DNA from: Roseateles_E sp005503085
Lineage (GTDB): Bacteria > Pseudomonadota > Gammaproteobacteria > Burkholderiales > Burkholderiaceae_C
Reading direction: 5' to 3'
Length of the DNA stretch: 64,000 bases
Assembly: GCF_028462495.1 (NCBI RefSeq)
Contig: NZ_JAQOWX010000001.1
Span: forward strand, 1 to 64,000
This document shows positions 38,449 through 47,486 of the stretch, piece by piece; positions within the stretch are counted from its first letter, which is position 1, and each line of letters begins with the position of its first letter. The translations under genes were made by a program, and so were the position numbers. The notes below the pieces were generated by a model that worked only from the letters and a program-made list of their open reading frames with translations, had not been told where the DNA came from and searched no databases.

Positions 38449-39099
38449 ATGTCTGATTCATGTCCGGATGATGAAACCCTGCAACGTCCTCAGCTGCTGG
38501 CCCAGCACCTGGCCCGGCTGCGCGCCGGGGGGCGGCCCCAGGACCTCTGGCTGTTTGCCTACGGCTCGCTGATCTGGCGGCCCGAGATCGAGGTGGCCGA
38601 GCAGCAGCTGGCGCGGGTGCGCGGCTACCACCGTGCGCTGCGCATGCAGTCGCGGCTGTATCGCGGCACGCCCGAGCAACCCGGCCTGGTGCTGGCCCTG
38701 CTGTCGGGCGGCAGCTGCCAGGGCCTGCTGTACCGGGTGGCCGCCGCGCAGGCCGAAGCCGCGCTGCGCCAGCTGTGGGCGCGCGAGATGGTGACCGGGG
38801 TGTATGAGCCGCGCTGGCTGCGCTGCCATGGCGCGCTCGGCGAGCAGCGCGCGCTGGCCTTCACGCTGTCGCGCCGCAGCAGTCATCTGACCGGCCCGCT
38901 CGACGAGGGCCAGCTCCTGCAGGTGTTCCGCCATGCCCAGGGCCGCTACGGCAGCACGCTGGACTATCTGCAACGCACCGTAATGAGCTTGCGCGGCCAC
39001 GGCATCCGCGACCGCGAACTGGAGCGCCAATACCATCTGGCCGCCAGCCATGGGCTGTGCGAGCCGCTGCGCGAGTCAGTCGGGCAAGGCGGAGGCTGA
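38449..39099 (+). CDS. chaC: Gamma-glutamylcyclotransferase, ChaC-like
   Basis: A 216-residue protein with the ChaC signature FAYGSLIWRPE (about 35-45) and a conserved RGYHRALRMQSRLYRGTPEQPGL region. ChaC enzymes cleave glutathione to 5-oxoproline and Cys-Gly. The start at 38449 fits the conserved N-terminus; the longer frame upstream is antisense to the acyltransferase. Its last 24 bases overlap the convergent nucleotidyltransferase gene. Confidence 0.9.
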   Translation: MSDSCPDDETLQRPQLLAQHLARLRAGGRPQDLWLFAYGSLIWRPEIEVAEQQLARVRGYHRALRMQSRLYRGTPEQPGLVLALLSGGSCQGLLYRVAAAQAEAALRQLWAREMVTGVYEPRWLRCHGALGEQRALAFTLSRRSSHLTGPLDEGQLLQVFRHAQGRYGSTLDYLQRTVMSLRGHGIRDRELERQYHLAASHGLCEPLRESVGQGGG

Positions 39100-39696
39100 G
39101 GACGCGCGCAGCCGCGCCAGGTCCTCGGTCGTGTCGATGTCCAGCAGCACGCCGGGATCGTCGACCTCCAGGCCTTGCGAGGGGTAGCGCGCGATCAGCC
39201 GGCGTGCGCCCTCGTCGCCCTGCAGCCCGACCAGCTCGGAGAACAGCTCGGCGTTGAAGCCCACCGGATGACCGCGCCGGCCCTTGTACTGGGCAAAGCT
39301 GATCGGGTACTGCTCCAGCCCCTCGGCCACCCTGAGGATGCTGCTGGCGCGCAGCATCGGCATATCGGCCGGCACGATCAGCCAGCCCTCGGCGTCGCCG
39401 GTCGCGGCCACGCCGGCCGCGATCGAATGCCCCATGCCGACCGGGCTGGGGCGGCCCTTCTCGTCGAGCTCGGGCATCACGATGATGTCGCGCACGGCCA
39501 CCGTGTCGCGCACCGCGCCGGCCAGGTTTTCGCTGGTCACCACCACCACCCGCAAGCCGGTCTGAACCGCATTCTTCAGGGTTTGAGACAACAAGGTCTC
39601 CGGCCCGAGCGCCTGCTCGAGCTTGTGCCCTTGGCCACGAAAGCGCATGCCCCGTCCTGCCGCCAGCACGACGACTACCGGCCGTCGTTTCATCAT
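39076..39696 (-). CDS. MobA/MocA-like nucleotidyltransferase
   Basis: A 206-residue NTP transferase with the signature VVLAAGRGMRFRGQ and the metal motif PADMPML. Members transfer CMP or GMP to molybdopterin cofactors (MocA, MobA) or form NDP-sugars; no molybdoenzyme gene is nearby, so the substrate is open. I start it at ATG 39696, next to the conserved core; a start at 39774 would add a non-conserved stretch. Confidence 0.82.
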   Translation of the reverse strand: MMKRRPVVVVLAAGRGMRFRGQGHKLEQALGPETLLSQTLKNAVQTGLRVVVVTSENLAGAVRDTVAVRDIIVMPELDEKGRPSPVGMGHSIAAGVAATGDAEGWLIVPADMPMLRASSILRVAEGLEQYPISFAQYKGRRGHPVGFNAELFSELVGLQGDEGARRLIARYPSQGLEVDDPGVLLDIDTTEDLARLRASSASALPD

Positions 39697-39841
39697 TCGC
39701 CCTGATCCTTCACAAAATCCCCCGAGGCCGGTCTGTGCCGGTTCGCCCGTGACTACTGATGACAGCATGCCCACCGCCCTGTAGCCCTGCCAGTGGGGCG
39801 TTTACCTAAGGCTTTCTACGCGCTCGGGGCATACTGCTCCC

Positions 39842-40480
39842 ATGAGCAAACTCTCTGATCTACGCAAAAGCTATGAGCTCGGCGAGCTCGACGAGACCCA
39901 GGTGGCGGACCGGCCGCTGGCCCAGTTCAAGCTGTGGCTGGAGCAGGCGCTGGCGGCCGAGCTGCCCGAGCCGAACGCGATGACACTGGCCACGGTCGGC
40001 GCCGATGGCCGGCCGTCGACCCGCATCGTGCTGATCAAGGACTGCGACGAGCGCGGCATCGTCTGGTACACCAATTACGACAGCCGCAAGGGCCGCGAAC
40101 TGGCCGCCCATCCCTTCGCGGCGCTGCAGTTCCACTGGGTGGAGCTGGAGCGGGTGGTGCGCATCGAAGGCCGGGTCGAGCGGGTCGACGCGGCCCAGTC
40201 CGATGCCTACTACCGTTCGCGCCCGCTCGACTCGCGCCTGGGCGCCTGGGCCTCGCCGCAAAGCCAGGTGATCAGCTCGCGGGCGGTGCTGGTGGCCAAT
40301 GCGGCCAAGGCCGCCGTCCAGCATGGCCTGAACCCGGAACGCCCGCCGCACTGGGGCGGCTATCGCCTGCTGCCGGAGCGCTGGGAGTTCTGGCAGGGCC
40401 GCAAGTCGCGCCTGCATGACCGCATCAGCTACCGGCTCGGCGACACCGGCCAGTGGCTGCGCGAGCGGCTGGCGCCCTGA
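39842..40480 (+). CDS. pdxH: Pyridoxamine/pyridoxine 5'-phosphate oxidase
   Basis: FMN enzyme that makes pyridoxal 5'-phosphate, the cofactor of GcvP, GlyA, SdaA-linked aminotransferases and others. It has 212 residues, with LRKSYELGELDE at the N-terminus, FMN-binding STRIVLIKD and TNYDSRKGRELA, SRLGAWASPQSQVI, and the C-terminal signature region WEFWQGRKSRLHDR. A CATACT hexamer (39830-39835) lies six bases before the ATG, so the message may be leaderless. Confidence 0.98.
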   Translation: MSKLSDLRKSYELGELDETQVADRPLAQFKLWLEQALAAELPEPNAMTLATVGADGRPSTRIVLIKDCDERGIVWYTNYDSRKGRELAAHPFAALQFHWVELERVVRIEGRVERVDAAQSDAYYRSRPLDSRLGAWASPQSQVISSRAVLVANAAKAAVQHGLNPERPPHWGGYRLLPERWEFWQGRKSRLHDRISYRLGDTGQWLRERLAP

Positions 40481-40507
40481 ACGCGGCTCCTAACCGGCCT
40501 ATCCGGC

Positions 40508-41029
40508 CTACTCGGCCGGCTGCGCGTCCAGCACCCGATAGAACAAGCCGTAGGGATCGTTGCTGAGCACGGCCATCTGGCCTTCGACCGTGACCGGCTC
40601 CAGCGTGTAGCGCACCGGGGTCTTGCTGCGCACCTCGATCAGGCCTTCTGGGCCGGCCGGCACGCAGAAGGAGCAGCTGGTCGGCACCGAGGACAGCAGG
40701 AAATGGCGCTGCTTGTCGCCCGGCTCCAGCGGCATCATGAAACCCTGCACCTTGACCTTTTGCTTGTCCAGCGCCTGCACGCCGGCCGGGAAGCTGGGCA
40801 CCAGCCGTTTCTTGTCGGCCTTGACCGTCACCGAGGACAGCAGCGGCCAGGACACCACGCCCTCGCGTTCCTGCAAGGGCTTGATCGGGCTGCGCGGGTC
40901 GTGATAGCCGGGGCCCTGGCCCAGCGCAGTGGCGGCATTGCTCGATGGCTGTTGCTGAGCCTGCGCACCCAGGCTCAGGCAGGCCGCCAGCAACAACGGG
41001 ACATGGCGCAACAGTCGTTCAATGTTCAT
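40508..41029 (-). CDS. DUF3299 periplasmic protein of a metal-linked ABC cluster
   Basis: A 173-residue exported protein with signal peptide (LLRHVPLLLAACLSLGAQA) and the DUF3299 core: VKVQGFMMPLEPGDKQRHFLL and the paired-cysteine motif CSFCVPAGPEGLIEV, likely a metal or redox site. Its start overlaps the upstream small gene. DUF3299 proteins are found with a MacB-like ABC pair; a similar P. aeruginosa cluster (PA4063-PA4066, from memory) is controlled by the zinc regulator Zur. Confidence 0.8.
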   Translation of the reverse strand: MNIERLLRHVPLLLAACLSLGAQAQQQPSSNAATALGQGPGYHDPRSPIKPLQEREGVVSWPLLSSVTVKADKKRLVPSFPAGVQALDKQKVKVQGFMMPLEPGDKQRHFLLSSVPTSCSFCVPAGPEGLIEVRSKTPVRYTLEPVTVEGQMAVLSNDPYGLFYRVLDAQPAE

Positions 41030-41294
41030 GTTTCAACCCACAGTACTTGCCGATGGCCAGACCGCGGCAGGCGGCCAGCAGCGTCTTCTGGCAGCGTTCC
41101 TCGGTCTCGCCCGATTCCAGGCAGCGCGCCGCGTCCTCATGGGCCTTGGACATCGCGCGGTGGCGTTCGATGTCCTTCTTCGCGTGCTCGCTGAGCGCGG
41201 GCTTGGCCGGCGCCGGCTTCGATTGTGCCTGGGCAGCGCCGCAAAGTCCGGCCGCCAGCCAGAAGGCCGCCAGCACGAGGTGCTTGTTGTTCAT
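41019..41294 (-). CDS. Small exported Cys/His protein
   Basis: A 91-residue protein with a signal peptide (NNKHLVLAAFWLAAGLCGAAQA). The short helical mature part has cysteines at ARCLESG, EERCQKT, AACRGL and KYCGL, and a C-terminal HEH. I do not recognise a family. ATG 41294 is chosen because it starts the signal peptide; the frame upstream overlaps the permease. Its end overlaps the DUF3299 gene by 11 bases. The Cys/His pattern fits a metal-binding accessory. Confidence 0.6.
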   Translation of the reverse strand: MNNKHLVLAAFWLAAGLCGAAQAQSKPAPAKPALSEHAKKDIERHRAMSKAHEDAARCLESGETEERCQKTLLAACRGLAIGKYCGLKHEH

Positions 41295-41316
41295 CGCATT
41301 CCTTTTATTGCTCGGT

Positions 41317-42525
41317 TCAATGAGGAGCTTGCAGCAGCTCGGTGACATCCAGCTTGTAGGCCCGCCAGGCCGGCCAGGCCGCGCTGGCCAGGGCCAGCAG
41401 CAAGGCCAGCACCGGCACCAGGGCCTCCCAGACCGACCACCAACTGCCAGTGATGCGCAGCGACTGCTGCGCCGCGAGCACCCAGCCTAGCAAAGCCGTC
41501 AAGCCATGGCCCAGGGCCAGGCCCAGCAGGCTGGCCAGCAGCGCCAGCCACAGCCCCTCCAGGCTGACCAGGGCCGCGACCCGCCAGGCCGGCGCGCCCA
41601 GCATGCGCAGCATTGCCAGATCGCCCTGGCGCTCGCGCACCGCATGCAGCAGGGCGACGAAGACCGACAGCGCCGCCGCCAGCAGTAGCACCGCGCCAAA
41701 GCCGCGCAGCACCTCGGTGCCGGCGCCCACCATACGCAGCAGCCGGGCGGTCTCCAGCGCCGGCGCGGCAGCCTGCAGGCCGTCCTGGGCATTGACCCAG
41801 CGCGGCAGCGCGATCGCGGCCAGCGGGCTGCGGTAGCTGACCAGGGCCATCGTGATCTCGCGCTCGGCCTCCAGCGCCACGCGGTCCTCGGCATCAACCG
41901 CGTGCATATCCTCGTGCACCTGCCAGACCGAGGCCAGATCGGTCAGCACCAGCCGATCGAGCACGCCACCGGTCTCGGCCAGCAGGCCGACGACGGTGTA
42001 GCGATGCTCGCCGTGCTCATGGCCCTGCTCGCCCAGGCCATGGCTGCCGGCAAAGCGGTCGCCCAGCTTCAGCCCGGTGCGGCGCGCCGCCTCGGCGCCC
42101 AGCACCGCCTGCAGCGGCCGCTGCCAGAGCCGCCCCGCAGCCAGTCGAGCCTGGTAGAGCTCGAGATAGTCGGGCGTGGTGCCGACGATGCGAAAGCCGC
42201 GCAGGCTGTCGCCCAGCGAGATCGGCACCGCGCGCGCCACCAGCGGCTGGGCACGCAGCGCGTCGAGCGTGGCCAGCGGGATATTGCCGGTCGGCACATC
42301 GAGATGGAACACGCCGGCCAGCATGATCTGCATCGGGCTGCCCTTGGCACCGACCACCAGATCGATGCCGGCCAGATCGCGCCGCACCCCGCCCTCGATC
42401 TGCTCGCTGACCAGCAGCACAAAGCTGATCGCCGCCAAGCCCAGGCTCAAGAGCAGCAGATTCAGCGCCGACACCAGCGGCCGCGCCCACAGATAGCGCC
42501 AGGCCAGGCTTGCCAGACTGTTCAT
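41317..42525 (-). CDS. FtsX/MacB-like ABC permease with His-rich loop
   Basis: A 402-residue permease with one N-terminal membrane helix (about 20-40), a large periplasmic domain, and three C-terminal helices (about 275-390), the MacB/LolE plan. A histidine cluster (His162, 169, 171 and 174, within GEQGHEHGEH) lies in the periplasmic domain and could bind zinc or another metal. The start overlaps the ATPase stop by four bases. It may extract or move a lipoprotein or metal-loaded partner rather than import a solute. Confidence 0.88.
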   Translation of the reverse strand: MNSLASLAWRYLWARPLVSALNLLLLSLGLAAISFVLLVSEQIEGGVRRDLAGIDLVVGAKGSPMQIMLAGVFHLDVPTGNIPLATLDALRAQPLVARAVPISLGDSLRGFRIVGTTPDYLELYQARLAAGRLWQRPLQAVLGAEAARRTGLKLGDRFAGSHGLGEQGHEHGEHRYTVVGLLAETGGVLDRLVLTDLASVWQVHEDMHAVDAEDRVALEAEREITMALVSYRSPLAAIALPRWVNAQDGLQAAAPALETARLLRMVGAGTEVLRGFGAVLLLAAALSVFVALLHAVRERQGDLAMLRMLGAPAWRVAALVSLEGLWLALLASLLGLALGHGLTALLGWVLAAQQSLRITGSWWSVWEALVPVLALLLALASAAWPAWRAYKLDVTELLQAPH

Positions 42526-43190
42526 CGCGCGGCCTCGTTCATCGCCATCAGTTTGGGCAGCCGCATGTCGTGCAGCTCGCCGCCCAGCGCTTGCGCCACC
42601 CGGCTGTCGTGGGTAGCCAGCACCAGGGTCGCGCCCTGCTCCCGTGCGGCCTGGCTCAGCAGGTTCAAAGCAGCGCCGGCACTCTCGTCATCGAGATTGG
42701 CGGTCGGTTCATCGGCCAGCAGCAGCTTGGGGCGGCGCAGCAGCGCGCGCGCCAGTGCCACCCGCTGGGCCTGGCCCAGGCTGAGCTGATGTGGCCGGCG
42801 CGGCGCCAGGGCCTGCAGTTCCAGGCGCTGCAGCAGCTCGTCGATGCGAGCGTGATCCACGGGCAGGCCGGCACTCAGATAAGGCAAGGCCAGGTTGTCG
42901 CGCACCGTCAGCGCCGCGCTCAGGTGCAGGCGCTGCGGCACAAAACCAAGGCAGGCGCCGCGCCAGGCGTCGCGCTGGCGCGGGCTCAATCGTCCCAACT
43001 CGGCGCCGGCCATCTCCAGCCGGCCGGCGCTGGCGCTGAGCAGGCCGGCCATCAGGGCCAGCAGGGTGGACTTGCCGCTGCCCGAGGCGCCGCGCAGCAG
43101 CAGACCCTGGCCGGGCGGCAGACTGAGGTCGGCAAAGGCAATCTCCGGTCCCTGCGCATAGCGGTAGCGCAGGCCCTGCAGCACTATCAT
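42522..43190 (-). CDS. ABC transporter ATPase (MacB/LolD type)
   Basis: A 222-residue ATPase. Walker A is GASGSGKST with Lys40, the signature is LSLGQAQ, Walker B is LLLADEPTANLDD, and the switch His is in LATHDSR. The QGL-type LolD/MacB fold pairs it with the FtsX-like permease overlapping downstream. It begins ten bases after msrA, so the operon runs msrA-ATPase-permease-small Cys protein-DUF3299. Confidence 0.92.
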   Translation of the reverse strand: MIVLQGLRYRYAQGPEIAFADLSLPPGQGLLLRGASGSGKSTLLALMAGLLSASAGRLEMAGAELGRLSPRQRDAWRGACLGFVPQRLHLSAALTVRDNLALPYLSAGLPVDHARIDELLQRLELQALAPRRPHQLSLGQAQRVALARALLRRPKLLLADEPTANLDDESAGAALNLLSQAAREQGATLVLATHDSRVAQALGGELHDMRLPKLMAMNEAAR

Positions 43191-43200
43191 GGTCGCTCAG

Positions 43201-43734
43201 TCACTCACGCACATGGCGCGCAAAGCTCGCCAGAAACTTGTCCACCTTGCCGGCGACGACGAAAGCGCAATAACCCTGCTCGGGGTTGCGGGCGTAGTAG
43301 TGCTGGTGATAGGCCTCGGCGCTGCTGTAGTTGCGCTCGGGCAGCAGCTCGGTGACGATCCGGCCCTGGTGGAAGGCCTGGATCTCGTCCAGCACCTCGC
43401 GCGCCACAGCCAGCTGCTCGGGGCTGCGGTAGTAGATGCCCGAGCGGTACTGGGTGCCGACATCGGCCCCCTGCGCATTCAAGGTGGTCGGGTCGTGGAT
43501 GGTGAAGAAGATCTCGAGAATCTCGCGCAGCGAGATCAGCTGCGCATCGAAGCTGACCCGCACCACCTCGGCATGACCGGTCCGGCCCGAGCAGACCTGC
43601 TCGTAGCTGGGGCGGTCGACATGACCATTGCAATAACCCGACTCCACCGCAGTCACGCCGCGCACACGCTCATACACCGCCTCCAGGCACCAGAAGCAGC
43701 CTCCGCCAAGGGTGATGGTGTCTGTGTGGCTCAT
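43201..43734 (-). CDS. msrA: Peptide methionine sulfoxide reductase A
   Basis: Reduces methionine-S-sulfoxide. It has 177 residues, with active site GGGCFWCLEA (nucleophile Cys13), SGYCNGH, GRTGHAEVVRV and a late resolving Cys in QGYCAFVV. ATG 43734 is set by the family start TITLGGGCFWC; the longer open frame upstream is antisense or overlaps the DUF748 gene. It is close enough to the ABC genes to share their transcript. Confidence 0.96.
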   Translation of the reverse strand: MSHTDTITLGGGCFWCLEAVYERVRGVTAVESGYCNGHVDRPSYEQVCSGRTGHAEVVRVSFDAQLISLREILEIFFTIHDPTTLNAQGADVGTQYRSGIYYRSPEQLAVAREVLDEIQAFHQGRIVTELLPERNYSSAEAYHQHYYARNPEQGYCAFVVAGKVDKFLASFARHVRE

Positions 43735-43787
43735 GCTGTCATCGAGAGTGGGGCTGGGCTGGGGCCGCCAGCATAGCCCAGAGTCGC

Positions 43788-46700
43788 TCACTGCGTCGCC
43801 AGCGCCAGCTCCACATGCGGGGTCCAGGTCTTGCCCGCCTCGGCCGCGTGCAGCTTGGGCGAGGCCAGGAACAGCCGGGCGTTCGGCACGCCCTTGGCGA
43901 TCAGCGCGTCGCGCACGACGACGGCGCGCTCCAGCGCCAGCTGGCGCAGCGCCTCCTCGCTGACCTCGTGGCTGGCCGCCAGCATGGCCTGCATCTCGGC
44001 CATCGGCACCTCCTTGAGCATGCCGACCAGATTGCGCGGCCGGTTCGGCAGGCTGCTGGCCTTGTAGACCACGCGCAGCAGGCGCTGGCGCTCGGCTTCG
44101 CTGAGCTGCAGAGCGCCGGCCTCGGCGGCCGCCTGGCCGCTGGCGTTCTGCTGGCGGCGCAGCTCGCGGCGGCGCTCGGCCAGCAGCGATTGTTCGACCT
44201 TGGCCGCCTGCACCGCCGCACGCTCGGCCGCCGGGTCGGCCCAACCGGTCAGCGTCAGATTGAGGCTGGGCCGGTCGGCCAGCGCCTTGGCCAGCTTGTC
44301 CAGATTGGCCGGCGCGCTGTCGGCCAGGCCGGTGCTGCCGGGGAGGAACTCGGCCTGGCTCAGGTCGGTCGAGCCACCACCGGCCAGCAGCGAGAACGGC
44401 GAGGTCAGCGCCTTGCCCAGCAGATTGACGATGAGCCGGAAGATCAGGCCGCCGATGCTGAACTCGGGGTCATCCAGCGAGCCGCTGACCGGCAGGTTCA
44501 GATCGATCACGCCATTGCCGTCCTTCAGCAAGGCCACGGCCAGCAGCACCGGCAGCTTGGTGGCATCGGGACTGTCGATGCGCTCGCCAAAGGTCAGCTG
44601 GTTCAACCCCAGCTGGTTGTCGGCCTGCAAGGCGCCGCCCGGCGCGATGCGGTAGTGCTCGCGGGTCGAGAGCTTGCCGCGATCGATCGCATAGCCGGCG
44701 TAGGTGCCGGCAGAAGGCGACAGCGGCGCCAGCTCGATATCGGTGGCGCTGGCCTGGATGTCCATCAGCAGCGGTGCACCGGCCGGGTTCAGCTCGCCCT
44801 TGATCTCCAGCAGCCCGGTGCCGGCCACCTTGCCGCTCAGGTTCAGCGGCGCCATCTGCGTCTGGCCGCTGGCGAAAGTACCGAGGCTGCCGCGCAGCTC
44901 GCTGAGCTTGGCGCTGTAATTGGGCTTGACGAAGCGGTCGCTGAAATCCACGCTGCCGCCGGCCAGCCGGGTCTGGCCGATCTGCAGTTGCAGACCCGGC
45001 CCGGCAGCGGACGGGGCGGCGGCGTCAGCCGCAGGCTTGGGCGCACGTTCGCCCAGATTGAAACGCCCCTGCTCATCAATGATCAGCCGGGCGTAGAAGT
45101 CGCTGAGGCTGGCCTCGCCGATATCAAGCTTCAGCGGGGTGGCGGGCCGCAGGTCCAGCTTAAGGCCGGCCAGATTCAAGGCCTGCCAGCTCAGCAGCTC
45201 TTCGTCGATGCGGCGCACGCCGTCGGCCTCGGCCCGGGTATGCAGCAGCCGCAGATCGGCCAGCAGCAGATCGCCCTGCGCCTGCGCCGCCAGACCCTGA
45301 GGGCCTTGCGCCAGCGCCAGCGTGCCGCGAAAGCCCGCCTCGGCACGGCGCAGATGCAGGCCCAGCGCCGGGTCCAGATAGGGATCAAGCAGCTGCAGCG
45401 GCAATCGCTCGGCGCGCAGGCTGCCGCGCGCCGAGAGCTGCGGCGACAGCGCCAGCTCACCCTCCCACTGCAGCTTGCCCAGCATGGCCGCCGCCGCGCC
45501 CCCGCTGCGGCGCTGGCCGCCAGCAGGCCGCCCCAGCTGCGCCGACAGCTGCAGCGGCGAACGCGCCTGGCCCAGCTTTTGCGCCCGCAGCCGCAACTGC
45601 TCGAGCACCAGCAGATGGGGCTGGCCGGGCACGCCGGCCAGCGGCTGCACGGCGGCGTCGCTGAAACGCAGCGCTCCGCCGTCGATCGCCAGCGCCGCCA
45701 GCTGGGTCGACCAGGGTGCACCCGGCTCTGCGGCCTTGGCCGGCATCAAGGCCAGCACGCTCAGGACACCATCGGCCGAACGCTGCAGGGCCAGGCGCGG
45801 TTCACGAAGGCTCAGTTGGCCGAGCGCCAGGCGGCGCGCCGCCGGCTCCGCCAGCAGCTCATCCAGGCTCAGCCCCGCCACGCTGAGCAACTCCTCCCGG
45901 CGACCACTGGCCAGCAGTTGATGGGCTTTCAGGTCGTCGAGCTGCAGGCCCTTAAGCGTCAGCTTGGCGCGCTGCCCGGCGTCTGCCACCAGGGGCTGGG
46001 CAAGATCGAGCCGCAGTTGGCCCGCCAAGCGCCCCTGCATTGCCAGCGGCAGTTCGGCCTGCAGATAGGGCGACAACCATTCAAGGGCCAGGTTTTGCCA
46101 TTGCCCCGTCAGGCTCAGCGCCTCGGCCGTCAGCTCGCCGCTGCCGGACAGGATGGCGGGCTTGCCGCCCTTGAGCTTGTCCAGCTTGGCCTCGAAGCTC
46201 AGGCCGGTTTTGTCCCGCAGCGGCCAGCTCAGCGCGCTGAGTTTCAACCCCAGCTCGCTGAGGCCCAGCTCGGCCGCCGGTCGCAAGGATTCATCGCGCC
46301 AAGCCAGGCCGGCCTGGCGCAGCTCGAACTGCCGCAGCGCGAAACGCCATGCGGACGGCGCGTCGGGCCTTGTTTCAGGCCCATGCTCGGCCGGCGGCGC
46401 TGCGTCGAACTGCGGCAGCAGCAGGCGGCCGGCGGCATCACGCTGCAAGGCCAGCTTCGGCCCAGTCCAGACCAGCGTGTCGAGCAGCAGCTGCTTTTTC
46501 AGCGGCTGCACATCACCCAGCCCCAGCTGCAGCCTATCCCAGACCAGCCAGGACTTATGTTCGCCCAGAGCCAGACCCACCTCATCGGCATCGATGCGGC
46601 CACCGAGCTTGAGTTCGGGCGCCTTGCCCGCAGTCTGCGAAAACAGCAGCTGCAGCTCGGCACTGAGCCGGCCGCGCTCGGGTCGCAGCGGCATCTGCTG

Positions 46701-47423
46701 GGGCCAGTACGCCAGATAAGGCCCCAGATCGAAGTCCTTCAAGCTGAAGTCCAGCCGCGCCTGCCGCGTCTGCGCGAACGGCAGGGCCTGGGCCTTGGAA
46801 CCGAAGGCCACACCATTGAGCCGGCCCGACAGCCGCGGCTCGACACGGACCTCGACATGGGCATCGAGCAGGGACACAAAGGGCAGATCGATGCGCAGAT
46901 CGCTCAGCTCGTGGCGCCGCCCCATCGGCTTGTCGTCCAGCAAGACCTGGCCCCCGGCGAGGCTGAGGTTGTAGAGCGCCAGGTTCGCCCCCCTCTCCGA
47001 CTCCGCCTTCTCCGCAGGCTGGCTCCAACGTTTCAACAGATCGTCGATGTCATAGCGACCCTCGGCTACGCGGCTCAGGCGCAGCAGCGGGCGCTCGATG
47101 TGCAGCGAGTCGAGCACCGGGCTGCGATGCCAGAGCGAGCGTAGCGACAGCGTCGCCTCGGTGCTCGCGATCTCCAGCAAGGCCCCATCGCCGGGCGAAG
47201 CACCGGCCACCTTGACCCCATCCAGCACCAGGCCCAGGCGCCAGGGCTGGAATCGCGCCTTCTCCACGTTGACTTCGCGGCCGAGCGCCTGGCTGGCCAG
47301 ACGCATGCCCGCGCCCTCGACCCACCAGGGCACGGCCCACCAGGCCAGGCCTAACAGGAGAATGACGACGAGGACCGAGCCGGCCAGACGCCGCAGCCAC
47401 GGGCGAGCAATGAGGGATGACAT
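43788..47423 (-). CDS. DUF748 (AsmA-like) giant envelope protein
   Basis: A 1211-residue protein with one N-terminal membrane anchor (about 11-33) and an otherwise periplasmic, beta-rich repetitive body typical of AsmA/TamB/DUF748 proteins. Those are proposed to form lipid-carrying bridges between membranes. The conserved FSIGGLIFRLIVNLLGKALTSPF segment lies near residue 990, and the C-terminal part (LNLTLTGWADPAAERAAVQ) resembles a short OmpA-like end. No neighbour gives its partner. The start at 47423 is 63 bp from the divergent ydcF-like gene. Confidence 0.87.
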   Translation of the reverse strand: MSSLIARPWLRRLAGSVLVVILLLGLAWWAVPWWVEGAGMRLASQALGREVNVEKARFQPWRLGLVLDGVKVAGASPGDGALLEIASTEATLSLRSLWHRSPVLDSLHIERPLLRLSRVAEGRYDIDDLLKRWSQPAEKAESERGANLALYNLSLAGGQVLLDDKPMGRRHELSDLRIDLPFVSLLDAHVEVRVEPRLSGRLNGVAFGSKAQALPFAQTRQARLDFSLKDFDLGPYLAYWPQQMPLRPERGRLSAELQLLFSQTAGKAPELKLGGRIDADEVGLALGEHKSWLVWDRLQLGLGDVQPLKKQLLLDTLVWTGPKLALQRDAAGRLLLPQFDAAPPAEHGPETRPDAPSAWRFALRQFELRQAGLAWRDESLRPAAELGLSELGLKLSALSWPLRDKTGLSFEAKLDKLKGGKPAILSGSGELTAEALSLTGQWQNLALEWLSPYLQAELPLAMQGRLAGQLRLDLAQPLVADAGQRAKLTLKGLQLDDLKAHQLLASGRREELLSVAGLSLDELLAEPAARRLALGQLSLREPRLALQRSADGVLSVLALMPAKAAEPGAPWSTQLAALAIDGGALRFSDAAVQPLAGVPGQPHLLVLEQLRLRAQKLGQARSPLQLSAQLGRPAGGQRRSGGAAAAMLGKLQWEGELALSPQLSARGSLRAERLPLQLLDPYLDPALGLHLRRAEAGFRGTLALAQGPQGLAAQAQGDLLLADLRLLHTRAEADGVRRIDEELLSWQALNLAGLKLDLRPATPLKLDIGEASLSDFYARLIIDEQGRFNLGERAPKPAADAAAPSAAGPGLQLQIGQTRLAGGSVDFSDRFVKPNYSAKLSELRGSLGTFASGQTQMAPLNLSGKVAGTGLLEIKGELNPAGAPLLMDIQASATDIELAPLSPSAGTYAGYAIDRGKLSTREHYRIAPGGALQADNQLGLNQLTFGERIDSPDATKLPVLLAVALLKDGNGVIDLNLPVSGSLDDPEFSIGGLIFRLIVNLLGKALTSPFSLLAGGGSTDLSQAEFLPGSTGLADSAPANLDKLAKALADRPSLNLTLTGWADPAAERAAVQAAKVEQSLLAERRRELRRQQNASGQAAAEAGALQLSEAERQRLLRVVYKASSLPNRPRNLVGMLKEVPMAEMQAMLAASHEVSEEALRQLALERAVVVRDALIAKGVPNARLFLASPKLHAAEAGKTWTPHVELALATQ

Positions 47424-47486
47424 GCGCGCCGATTATCAGGGCAGGCGCGGCAGGACTTCAGCCGGTTTGCGGCATCATGCGCGACC

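Noticed and set aside
43815..47144. An 1109-codon plus-strand frame
   Set aside because: It is antisense to the DUF748 protein, which has a membrane anchor and conserved segments; the plus-strand product is a Gln/Arg/Leu-rich shadow.
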